13,608 nt of DNA. It comes from Lachnospiraceae bacterium (GTDB lineage: Bacteria > Bacillota > Clostridia > Lachnospirales > Lachnospiraceae). The DNA lies in contig JAAVAG010000192.1 of the NCBI GenBank assembly GCA_014804185.1, positions 1 to 13,608 on the forward strand, read 5' to 3'. How positions within the stretch are numbered: position 1 is the first letter of the stretch; the number at the start of each line of letters is the position of its first letter. The notes under the pieces were generated by a model. The model was not told the origin of the DNA, searched no databases, and was given only the letters and a program-made list of their open reading frames with translations. Below are positions 1 through 7,214 of this stretch, in pieces. Both the position numbers and the translations under genes were made by a program.

Positions 1-32
1 ACTGATGACGGATATCGGATAGGGGGGTATAG

Positions 33-1307
33 ATGAGGATCAGGATAAAGGAAATGGCGTATGAGGATGTGCTGGCGCGTCCGGTGGGTGTGCACGTAAG
101 GCCGGTGAGGCCGGTGCGGATTTTTCGGCTGCTGCTGAAACTCCTCTCGTTTACCGAACTGAAAAAGACGAATTTCACCCATCGTGCAATAGGAATGGAA
201 AAGCTGGGGAAACGCGAACCCTGCCTGATCCTCATGAACCACTCCAGTTTCATCGATCTGAAAATAGCGGCTACACTTCTGTATCCGCGTCCCTTTAATA
301 TTGTGTGCACCTCCGACGGTTTTGTGGGAAAAAACTGGCTTATGCGGGCCATCGGCTGTATTCCGACACGGAAATTTGTCTCGGATATGCTGCTTGTGCG
401 CGACATGCTCTATGCGCTGAAAAAACTGAGATGCTCCGTGCTGATGTATCCGGAGGCCAGCTACAGCTTTGACGGTACGGCGACGCCGCTGCCGGAGAGC
501 ATGGGTAAGTGTCTGAAGATGCTGGGGGTTCCGGTGGTGATGATCCGCACCTATGGAGCTTTTGCCAGAGATCCGCTTTACAACAATCTGAAACTGCGCA
601 GAGTGGACGTGTCGGCGGATATGGAATATTTGCTGTCGCCGGAGGAAATCAAAACAAAATCGGCGGAGGAACTGAATGGGATTCTGCGGGAGAAATTTTC
701 TTTTGACAATTTCCGCTGGCAGCAGGAAAACAATATACGCATAGCGGAGTCGTTTCGGGCGGACTGCCTGAACCGCGTCCTGTACAAGTGCCCACGCTGC
801 AGAGCCGAGGGAAAGATGCTGGGCAAAGGAACCCTGCTCACCTGTGGGAACTGCGGGAAGGAATATGAACTGACAGAGTATGGTTTCCTAAAAGCATTGG
901 AGGGGGAGACGGAGTTTTCCCATATTCCCGACTGGTACCGCTGGGAGCGGGAGTGCGTGCGGGAGCAGCTGCAGGAGGGCACATATTGTCTGGATGTGCC
1001 TGTGGATATTTGTATGATGGTAAATACCAAAAGCATATACCGGGTGGGCAGCGGAAAGCTGCGTCATACCACGGAGGGCTTTCGCCTCACCGGCTGTGAC
1101 GGGAAACTGGATTATGCACAGAAACCCGCCGCCTCCTACAGTCTCTATTCGGATTATTACTGGTATGAAGTGGGGGATATGATCTGCATCGGCAATGCGG
1201 AGGCGCTCTACTACTGTTTTCCCACAGAGGGCGGCGATATCGTGGCCAAGACCCGTCTGGCGGCCGAGGAACTCTATAAGATGACGAGGGCGAAAGGGAA
1301 AGGATGA
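33..1307 (+). CDS. PlsC-type acyltransferase with fused C-terminal zinc ribbon
   Basis: Probably transfers an acyl chain to a glycerol-phosphate-like or other hydroxyl acceptor at the inner face of the membrane. The 424-residue product has the LPLAT/PlsC acyltransferase signature NHSSFID (69-75, catalytic H70 and D75 in the HX4D arrangement). A YPEASYSFDG stretch (139-148) sits where the family has its EGTRS block, and GVPVV (165-169) matches the fourth block. The family domain normally ends near residue 220. Here a four-cysteine zinc ribbon follows (CPRC 253-256, CGNC 271-274), then about 150 residues I do not recognise. The first 40 residues are basic and hydrophobic and could lie on the membrane. 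The start is set by AGGGGGG at 21-27, five bases upstream; M8 is a weaker alternative. It precedes an ABC exporter unit that has its own promoter. Acyltransferase class is fairly sure; the substrate is unknown. Confidence 0.8.
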   Translation: MRIRIKEMAYEDVLARPVGVHVRPVRPVRIFRLLLKLLSFTELKKTNFTHRAIGMEKLGKREPCLILMNHSSFIDLKIAATLLYPRPFNIVCTSDGFVGKNWLMRAIGCIPTRKFVSDMLLVRDMLYALKKLRCSVLMYPEASYSFDGTATPLPESMGKCLKMLGVPVVMIRTYGAFARDPLYNNLKLRRVDVSADMEYLLSPEEIKTKSAEELNGILREKFSFDNFRWQQENNIRIAESFRADCLNRVLYKCPRCRAEGKMLGKGTLLTCGNCGKEYELTEYGFLKALEGETEFSHIPDWYRWERECVREQLQEGTYCLDVPVDICMMVNTKSIYRVGSGKLRHTTEGFRLTGCDGKLDYAQKPAASYSLYSDYYWYEVGDMICIGNAEALYYCFPTEGGDIVAKTRLAAEELYKMTRAKGKG

Positions 1308-1328
1308 GGCATCTTACAGAATGTGGTC

Positions 1329-1346
1329 TTGTGAAATTACGCACAA
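1329..1346. promoter_or_regulatory. Imperfect palindrome over the -35, Rex-like operator candidate
   Basis: The 18 bases TTGTGAAATTACGCACAA form an inverted repeat with TTGTG and CACAA arms. They match the known Rex redox-repressor consensus (TTGTGAA, four bases, TTCACAA) at 12 of 14 defined positions. The site covers the -35 and most of the spacer, so a bound repressor would block RNA polymerase. The identity of the factor is inference; other palindrome-binding regulators are possible and chance cannot be excluded. Confidence 0.3.
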
Positions 1347-1357
1347 AGTGATACAAT
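1329..1357 (+). promoter_or_regulatory. Predicted sigma-A promoter of the ABC exporter operon
   Basis: TTGTGA (1329-1334) and TACAAT (1352-1357) are separated by exactly 17 bases, a good housekeeping-type promoter. Transcription would begin around 1364, downstream of the first possible ATG of the ABC gene at 1358. This argues that translation starts at 1397 instead. The promoter lies in the 89-base gap after the acyltransferase. Seen by eye; no transcription data. Confidence 0.6.
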
Positions 1358-1396
1358 ATGCAGGAAATAAGAAACAAAGAAGAGTTACAGTGTAAT

Positions 1397-2077
1397 ATGA
1401 ATCTGATCGCAGCGAGCCATATTCAAAGTTCATATGGAAAAAAACATGTCCTTTCGGATGTGAATATAGAGATCGGTCAGGGCAGCTGTGTGGGGATTAT
1501 CGGCGCCAACGGATGCGGCAAATCCACCCTGCTGGCGATTCTGGCGGGGATACGGACGCCTGCCGGGGGCAGTATTTTTTACTGCGGACAGGAAGTGACG
1601 GGAAGGGCGGCATGGAAACGTTACCGGCGTGCCATCGGATATGTGCCTCAGCGGAGCATATTGATGCCGGAATTGACCGTGTGGGATAATCTGCTGCTGT
1701 GGTATGTGGACAGGAAGCTGCTGCGGCAGGAACTGGAGACGGGTTTTCTCGGGGAACTGGGACTGGGGGAAATGTGCAGGATGAAAGTCGGGCAGCTTTC
1801 CGGAGGCATGGAGAAGCGTCTGAGCATCGGAGCGGCACTGGCGAACCGTCCGGGTGTGCTGATTCTTGACGAACCAAGCGCGGCTCTGGATATGCCGGGA
1901 AAAAGAGATGTGAGAATGTATCTGGAAAAATTCAGGCAGTGGGGCGGTACGGTGATTTTTACCACCCATGATGAGAGCGAACTGGAGTTGTGCAGCAAAC
2001 TTTATGTGCTTGCAGGCGGGACGTGCAGGGAAGCCGACCCGGAGGGGAAAGGAGCAATGCTATGGAAGACAATATGA
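1397..2077 (+). CDS. ABC transporter ATP-binding protein
   Basis: The 226-residue nucleotide-binding subunit that would power the two ABC-2 permeases encoded downstream. All core motifs are present: Walker A GANGCGKST (36-44), Q-loop Q85, signature LSGGM (134-138; M where Q is usual), Walker B LILDEP with catalytic E159, D-loop SAALD (161-165) and switch H191. The length is that of a single-domain ABC-2 exporter ATPase. An in-frame ATG at 1358 lies at the end of the predicted -10 and upstream of the likely transcription start, so I chose the ATG at 1397. That ATG has a purine-rich AAAGAAGAG at 1376-1384, with a longish 12-base spacing. The 3' end overlaps the next gene by 16 bases, suggesting translational coupling. 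ATPase function is confident; the substrate is not known. Confidence 0.9.
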   Translation: MNLIAASHIQSSYGKKHVLSDVNIEIGQGSCVGIIGANGCGKSTLLAILAGIRTPAGGSIFYCGQEVTGRAAWKRYRRAIGYVPQRSILMPELTVWDNLLLWYVDRKLLRQELETGFLGELGLGEMCRMKVGQLSGGMEKRLSIGAALANRPGVLILDEPSAALDMPGKRDVRMYLEKFRQWGGTVIFTTHDESELELCSKLYVLAGGTCREADPEGKGAMLWKTI

Positions 2078-3768
2078 ATATGACACAGACGCCGGATACG
2101 GGAAATCAGGCGGGAACCTACTACGGCCAGCAGCCGCAGTCCGGAGCCTATTATGGGCAAATGCCGAATGCATATGGCCAGCAGCCAAATCCGTATGCGG
2201 CAGCTTTGCAGCCACAGCCGCCTCAGAAGAAAAAGAAAAGCAGGGCGGGGCTGATCATTGCTTTTGTCGCTCTGGGCATTCTGCTGATTGGAGCGGTGGC
2301 ATGCGTGCTGCTTTTACTGCTTGGAGATTCCCCGCAGGCAAAGATCGGCAAGGGAATTCGGAATTGGGCAAAGGAATCCGAAGTCTATGGAAGTTCCATT
2401 GAAGATCAGCTTGGATGGGAGCAGATTCAGAAGATGATGAGCGAGGAGTCTGCATCTGTCAATATTTCCATGGATCTCACCGTGCCGGATATGGACGTCC
2501 CGACGATTGGGGTTGATGCGAGATCTGACATCGACAGGACAAAGAAACAGCAGAACACCGAGATCACCCTTAGCATCAGCAATATGCAGCTGCTGCAGCT
2601 GCTCATATCTGCGGACGCAGACAGAGTCTATCTGACTTGTCCGGAACTGGCGGAAAATACGTACAGCTTTGAGACAGAGCAGCTGGGACGCAAGTTTAAC
2701 GCGTCGGCATGGGCGGAAATGACGGGGCTGACGCTGGATGAGGATCTGGGATTTGAACTCTGGGCAAAGTCCGATGAGACGGAAGAGGCGCAGACTGCGG
2801 AAGAACTCTTTGGGGAAGAAGCACTGAAGCGGATGACTGAGGATATGGAGCAGATTCTTCAGACGATGACCGCAGAAGCCACGGACACCAGTATTGAGAT
2901 CGAAAGAGGCGGAAAAAAGGAATCCTGCGACGGCTACAGAGTGATTTTGAACAAAGAGGCGCTGAACGGATTTCTGGACGATTTGCAGGAAGAAATCCGC
3001 AGTGGTCAGTATGGGCAGATGGTGAAAGACAGAATGATGGAGAACCTGGATGTCCCGACAGATATCGACGAGATATGGGAGGAAGTGGTCAGCATTCTGG
3101 ACGCCAGATTTACGGATGATCTGGAACTTATATTTTATCTGGACAAGAAAGACAGGATTGTTCATATGGCCACGCCGGAGCCGATCAGACTGGATACCTC
3201 CGATATTGGATTTGCTTTTGCCGTGGACTTTAACGGTTCGGAGAGAACGCTGGATGATGTCAGCGGTATGATAAAGCTGATAGGCGAAACGCCGGAGGAA
3301 AGTCTGGGCATTGCATTTACAAGAACCGCGGAATGCGGGAAAGACATCTATGACAATCGTTTTGAGATTACTCTCACAGGATACGATGCATACGGCGGAG
3401 AGGAAGAGTCCATAAGCGCCGTTTATTCCAACAGATGGGATCTGAAGACATATGACTTTGATATCGATTTTATGATATATGTGGAGGATGAAAAACTGTC
3501 GGTAAACCTGGAAGGGGATTTTGAGAATATCCGTAAGGGAGAGGCGTTTACATTAAATGTAGGATCCGCTAGCCTGCGAATGAACGATGAGATGCTGCTG
3601 AAAATCAGAGGAACCTATGAAGTGGGGCCGTTGGAGGGAAAGGTCGAGATTCCCGGGAGCGCGACGAATCTGTTGACTATGTCTGAAAATGAGATCATGA
3701 CGCTTGTCTATGAGATGGTGATGAATGTGCAGGAAATGCTGGGTCTCGGTACAGGACTGCTGTGGTAA
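2062..3768 (+). CDS. Single-span membrane protein, Gln/Tyr/Pro-rich N-tail, large extracytoplasmic domain
   Basis: No established function. The 568-residue product has three parts. Residues 1-55 are low complexity with repeated YYGQQP, YYGQMP and YGQQPNPY units. A KKKKSR cluster (about 56-61) precedes one hydrophobic helix (about 62-88), ending in GDSP. About 480 acidic hydrophilic residues follow, rich in alternating beta-like segments. The basic cluster before the helix predicts the tail inside and the large domain outside. I see no lipobox or catalytic motif. From memory it resembles clostridial proteins annotated as DUF6583; this is unverified. AAAGGAG (2048-2054), seven bases upstream, sets the ATG at 2062. 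A longer reading from 1990 lies wholly inside the ABC gene and is unlikely. Its position between ATPase and permeases suggests an accessory or substrate-binding partner of the exporter. Confidence 0.75.
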   Translation: MEDNMNMTQTPDTGNQAGTYYGQQPQSGAYYGQMPNAYGQQPNPYAAALQPQPPQKKKKSRAGLIIAFVALGILLIGAVACVLLLLLGDSPQAKIGKGIRNWAKESEVYGSSIEDQLGWEQIQKMMSEESASVNISMDLTVPDMDVPTIGVDARSDIDRTKKQQNTEITLSISNMQLLQLLISADADRVYLTCPELAENTYSFETEQLGRKFNASAWAEMTGLTLDEDLGFELWAKSDETEEAQTAEELFGEEALKRMTEDMEQILQTMTAEATDTSIEIERGGKKESCDGYRVILNKEALNGFLDDLQEEIRSGQYGQMVKDRMMENLDVPTDIDEIWEEVVSILDARFTDDLELIFYLDKKDRIVHMATPEPIRLDTSDIGFAFAVDFNGSERTLDDVSGMIKLIGETPEESLGIAFTRTAECGKDIYDNRFEITLTGYDAYGGEEESISAVYSNRWDLKTYDFDIDFMIYVEDEKLSVNLEGDFENIRKGEAFTLNVGSASLRMNDEMLLKIRGTYEVGPLEGKVEIPGSATNLLTMSENEIMTLVYEMVMNVQEMLGLGTGLLW

Positions 3769-3782
3769 AGGAATTGTGTAGT

Positions 3783-4985
3783 ATGCGTAAATATTTTGTC
3801 TGGCTGACATTGGAATGGAAAAGGGTGGCCTGTCGGCTGCCCTTTGTTCTATCGGGCGCCGTTTTGCTCACGGGGATTGCCGTCGGCATGCTGCTTTGCG
3901 GGCAGATAATTCTGGAGAAACAGCCTGAGCAAAATACGGCTGTGGTTGCAGTGGCGGCCCGGGAGGATGAACTCACGCAGCTGGCGATTTCTTTTGTGGA
4001 AAATATGGATTCCCTGAAAGGGTGGTGCAGATTTGAGCAAACGGATCCGGAGACGGGACTGCGGATGCTGCAGAGCGGCGAGGCGGCAGCCATGGTGGAA
4101 CTGCCTGATCAGGTAGTGGAACATATTCTGAATGGCAGCAATGTGCCCGCAGCGCTTTATCTGAGAGAGGATATGGGCATGGCTGCCATGTTGTTTCAGG
4201 AAATGACGGAAGCGGGCGTCTCCATGCTGGGACTGGCCCAGGGGGAAATCTATGCCGCACACGAATTTTGGGTCACCTGCGGAATGGAGGGAAATCTCTC
4301 GGAATTATATGCGGAGATTGACAGATACAATCTGAACCTTGCACTGGATCGTGAAAAGCTGTTTCGGGTCAGAAATCTGTCCGGGACAGGTGACAGCGGA
4401 CTGCTGCATTATTATGTGGGCGCGGGTTTTTCGGTTATTTTGCTGTGCATGGGCATGGTTTTGGAGGGGAGTGACCGGGAGGCATTTGTCCGGGGAAAAC
4501 TCCTGGCGGGAACGGGGATTGGCAGAGGCGCACAGGTGCTTGGAAAGTGGTGTGTTCTGACCGTGTTTCTGGCGCTGGCTATGCTGATTCCCCTCATAAT
4601 CCTTTTTCTTTCACCTTTCGGAGGGGCGATTGAGATAAACCCAGGCGGTCTGCCCGGCATTTTTCTGACTCTGATGTGCGCAGCCGCCATGCACCAGACA
4701 GCCGGACTGTTTCTGCATCGGCCTGTCAGCCGGATTTTCCTGACTGCGGCGGGCAGTTTATGTATGGGATTTTTGTGCGGATGTTTTGTGCCGGAGGCGC
4801 TGCTGCCGGAGATTCTGCGGAGCCTTGGAAAATTCCTGCCCATGCGCGGTTTCCGGCAGGCATGGAGTTGTTTTCTGGGCGGCGCGCCGGGCGAGCTGGG
4901 AGATATGGCTGTCATGGCGGCATTTGCAGCGGGAGCGCTGCTGCTGAGTGTGTTTTGGTATGAACGGACGGGTGAAAGCAGATGA
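3783..4985 (+). CDS. ABC-2 type transporter permease (first subunit)
   Basis: A 400-residue integral membrane protein with typical ABC-2 exporter layout. There is one N-terminal helix (about 20-42), an extracytoplasmic domain of roughly 165 residues, and five further hydrophobic segments (about 209-228, 257-277, 291-311, 317-337, 373-392). This matches the large ABC-2 class with a soluble domain between helices 1 and 2. It should form the channel with the second permease and the ATPase encoded upstream. The ATG at 3783 follows AAAGGA (3767-3772), ten bases away. A GTG at 3762 with AGGA at 3753-3756 is a possible alternative start that adds seven residues and would overlap the previous gene's stop. 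The gene ends in a 4-base ATGA overlap with the second permease, strong evidence for coupled translation. Cargo is unknown. Confidence 0.8.
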   Translation: MRKYFVWLTLEWKRVACRLPFVLSGAVLLTGIAVGMLLCGQIILEKQPEQNTAVVAVAAREDELTQLAISFVENMDSLKGWCRFEQTDPETGLRMLQSGEAAAMVELPDQVVEHILNGSNVPAALYLREDMGMAAMLFQEMTEAGVSMLGLAQGEIYAAHEFWVTCGMEGNLSELYAEIDRYNLNLALDREKLFRVRNLSGTGDSGLLHYYVGAGFSVILLCMGMVLEGSDREAFVRGKLLAGTGIGRGAQVLGKWCVLTVFLALAMLIPLIILFLSPFGGAIEINPGGLPGIFLTLMCAAAMHQTAGLFLHRPVSRIFLTAAGSLCMGFLCGCFVPEALLPEILRSLGKFLPMRGFRQAWSCFLGGAPGELGDMAVMAAFAAGALLLSVFWYERTGESR

Positions 4986-6091
4986 AAGAGAAATTGGTGC
5001 TGTGTGAAATATTGATGAAACGTCTGCTGAGAAGAAAGAGTTTTCTGGTTCTTTTATGCCTGATGCCGCTGGCCGTGGCGGGGATGCAGGGCCTTGCGCG
5101 GAGCGGCGAAACGTCGCTTCGGGTGGCGGTCTATGCTCCGGACCGCGATAAATGGGAGGAAGCGCTGTGTGAGGATGCAGGTTATGTCAGAATCTATTTT
5201 TGCGATACGCCGGAGAAATTGAAAGAGGATGTGATTACCGGAAAAGCCGAATGCGGATATATTCTGCCGGAGAATCTGATGCAGAGATTTGGGGAGGATG
5301 ACTGGTACTGGGCCGTGGAGGCGTATGAATCTTCCAATTCGATCGCGACTGATGTGGTCAACGAAACGATGTTCAGCCGCATTTTTCAGGTGGTTTCGTC
5401 GGAATGGTTTACAGGGTATATTCTGGACAGAATGGGGCCGGAGGTTTCCGCAGAGATGCGGGAGCAGGAGTTTGTATTGGCGGTGCTGCTTCAAAAGCTG
5501 GAGGACGGAAGTACATTTTCCGTGGAGACAAGGTATATCGGGCATGATGAGGCGAAGCGGACAGAGGATAAACCAAATGAGTCAACCAAAGATGGGGCGG
5601 GAATTGCAGAGAAAACAGAAACAGCGGAGAGCGGAGAAAAAAATCCTGCAGGCGGTATATTTCCCGCAAGGGGCGCTGCCGCCGCGCTGATCTATGCGTG
5701 CGCTCTGATGGGCGCTATGGATGCCCTGCGGGACCGTCACAAGGGATTTTTTATAGGAAGATCCCCGGTGGCGCCTGCCGTGCTTGCCGTAGGTCTGCCG
5801 GTATGTCTGGGAACCTGTGCAGGCTATGCGGCGCTGCTTGCGGCGGGCGCCTGCCGGGGGATCAGGAGAGAATTTCTTTATCTGCTTGTCTATGCTCTGC
5901 TGCTGACCGGGTACGGCTGCGTGCTGCAGTGGATTCTGCGCCGGGAGAGTATACTGGCCGGGTGCATTCCCTTTTTGTTTCTGGCGTGCCTGGTGTGTGC
6001 GCCGGTATTTATTGACCTGAGCAGTATCGTTCCGGTGATGAGGATACTGGAAAAGTGTTTTCCGACATCGTTTTACCTGCGGGGTTTTTAA
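4982..6091 (+). CDS. ABC-2 type transporter permease (second subunit), short C-terminus
   Basis: A 369-residue partner permease. It has helix 1 (about 20-38), an extracytoplasmic domain (about 40-225) and four later hydrophobic segments (about 229-248, 264-290, 297-317, 325-345). Just before helix 2 lies a Lys/Glu/Thr-rich, low-complexity stretch (about 188-224), probably a flexible linker. The protein ends at FPTSFYLRGF, resembling the P-x-x-x-Y/F segment that in ABC-2 permeases normally precedes the final helix. I count five helices against six in its partner. The 70 bases after the stop do not encode an obvious hydrophobic helix, so it is either a naturally short form or an old C-terminal truncation. 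The ATG overlaps the stop of the preceding permease; no strong ribosome binding site is seen, which fits coupling. Confidence 0.75.
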   Translation: MKEKLVLCEILMKRLLRRKSFLVLLCLMPLAVAGMQGLARSGETSLRVAVYAPDRDKWEEALCEDAGYVRIYFCDTPEKLKEDVITGKAECGYILPENLMQRFGEDDWYWAVEAYESSNSIATDVVNETMFSRIFQVVSSEWFTGYILDRMGPEVSAEMREQEFVLAVLLQKLEDGSTFSVETRYIGHDEAKRTEDKPNESTKDGAGIAEKTETAESGEKNPAGGIFPARGAAAALIYACALMGAMDALRDRHKGFFIGRSPVAPAVLAVGLPVCLGTCAGYAALLAAGACRGIRREFLYLLVYALLLTGYGCVLQWILRRESILAGCIPFLFLACLVCAPVFIDLSSIVPVMRILEKCFPTSFYLRGF

Positions 6092-6161
6092 GAGAGCAAG
6101 ATCCGGCAAAGAGCGCCGCGTCTGCGGGTGAGCAGGCGGGATTCCGGAAAGGAGAGAAGAC

Positions 6162-7091
6162 ATGGAATATACAGGATATTTGTTTGTGCATTTTATCGGG
6201 GAAGAGGAGGACGGAGAGCAGGTTTATTTTGCTCTGAGCAGGGACGGACTGCACTGGCAGGATCTGAACGGAGGAAAGCCCATGCTGCGCTCCCATATCG
6301 GTGAGTGTGGTGTGCGGGATCCGTTTATTATCCGGAGCCCATGGCCTGCAGGGGAGGCGGAAAAAAAGAGCAAATATTATCTGATGGCAACGGATCTGCG
6401 CATCGGTGCGGGCAAGGGCTGGGAGGCGGCGCAGTATGACGGCAGCAGAGATATTATCGTGTGGGAGTCTGAGGATCTTGTAAACTGGCAGGGGCCCAGG
6501 GCCTGCGAGGTGGGCCTGCGGGAAGCAGGGTGCGTGTGGGCCCCGGAGGCTGTTTATGACAGGGAAAAAGATGCGTTCATGGTTTTTTTTGCGTCCATGG
6601 TAAAACTGCCCGGGGAGGAAGCAGCCAAACAGAGGATCTACGCCGTCTACACACGGGATTTTCGTACCTTTACCGAACCGCAGCTGTACCTGGAGAGCGA
6701 AAGGCATGTGATCGATACGACCATTGTGGAGACGGCGGAGGGGTATTACCGGTATTCCAAGGACGAGACCACGGCCAGGATCCGGGTGGAGTTCGGAGAA
6801 TCCCTGCACAAGGACGCTTTCCACAGAGTCAGTTCCCCTGTGCTGGATGAGCTTTGCGGCGTGGAGGGGCCGGAGATTTTCAGACTGAATGACAGCGGAA
6901 AATGGTGTCTTGTGGTGGATCGCTTTGCGGCGGGAAAGGGATATCTTCCTCTTGTGGCGGAAAAGCTGTCCGACGGGAATTTTACCATACCGGATGAGAG
7001 TGAATTTGACATGGGAGTTTTAAAGAAGCGCCACGGGGGGATTATGAACCTGACAGAGGAGGAATATGGCAGGCTGGAGAAACTGCTGTAA
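6162..7091 (+). CDS. Glycoside hydrolase family 43-like protein, cytoplasmic
   Basis: Likely a five-bladed beta-propeller glycosidase releasing arabinose or xylose (possibly another sugar) from short oligosaccharides. The 309-residue product shows GH43-style landmarks: GVRDPFI (50-56, D53 a candidate catalytic base), WAPEAVYD (126-133), IDTTIVE (184-190, D185 a candidate acidic modulator), EGPEIF (235-240, a candidate acid Glu at 235 or 238) and KKRHGG near 288-293. Repeated SRDG, SEDLVNW and TRDFRTF phrases mark propeller blades. There is no signal peptide, so it should act inside the cell on imported sugars. AAAGGAG (6148-6154), seven bases upstream, fixes the start. No sugar transporter or regulator lies beside it, and no promoter is obvious in the 70-base gap, so it may be read through from the exporter unit. 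Family is likely; substrate is uncertain. Confidence 0.75.
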   Translation: MEYTGYLFVHFIGEEEDGEQVYFALSRDGLHWQDLNGGKPMLRSHIGECGVRDPFIIRSPWPAGEAEKKSKYYLMATDLRIGAGKGWEAAQYDGSRDIIVWESEDLVNWQGPRACEVGLREAGCVWAPEAVYDREKDAFMVFFASMVKLPGEEAAKQRIYAVYTRDFRTFTEPQLYLESERHVIDTTIVETAEGYYRYSKDETTARIRVEFGESLHKDAFHRVSSPVLDELCGVEGPEIFRLNDSGKWCLVVDRFAAGKGYLPLVAEKLSDGNFTIPDESEFDMGVLKKRHGGIMNLTEEEYGRLEKLL

Positions 7092-7094
7092 GGG

Positions 7095-7118
7095 CGGCTG
7101 TGTTTTCCGCGGCAGCCG
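7095..7118 (+). other. Short GC-rich hairpin downstream of the GH43 gene
   Basis: CGGCTG (7095-7100) and CAGCCG (7113-7118) can pair around a 12-base loop, four bases after the GH43 stop. No T-run follows, so it is not a standard intrinsic terminator. It might slow polymerase or protect the 3' end, or be a chance fold. Confidence 0.3.
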
Positions 7119-7124
7119 TAAGGG

Positions 7125-7153
7125 TTGATTTCCGCGGGCAATCGTGATATTAT
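7125..7153 (+). promoter_or_regulatory. Predicted sigma-A promoter of ptb-buk
   Basis: TTGATT (7125-7130), a 17-base spacer and TATTAT (7148-7153) make a good housekeeping-type promoter, predicting a start near 7160. The upstream TTG that could open a longer ptb reading frame is the -35 itself and so would not be transcribed. This supports the ATG at 7215. Confidence 0.6.
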
Positions 7154-7214
7154 TTTAACGATGAAATTTCGAGTAAAAGGACGCCTGCCGGAAGCGGGCG
7201 GAAAGGGTGCAGAG

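Noticed and set aside
1..32. Possible tail of an upstream gene
   Set aside because: Stops occur in these bases but too little sequence is present to support a coding call; it mainly holds the ribosome binding site of the first gene.
1358..1396. Upstream ATG giving a 13-residue longer ABC ATPase
   Set aside because: The ATG lies immediately after the predicted -10 and before the expected transcription start, and has no ribosome binding site.
6493..6520. GGGCCTGCG direct repeat and GC-rich inverted arms inside the GH43 gene
   Set aside because: Short, within a coding region, and explained by local GC-rich codon use.
7125..7214. TTG start giving a 30-residue longer phosphate butyryltransferase
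   Set aside because: That TTG is the predicted -35 box, the extension does not resemble the family, and the ATG at 7215 has a good ribosome binding site.
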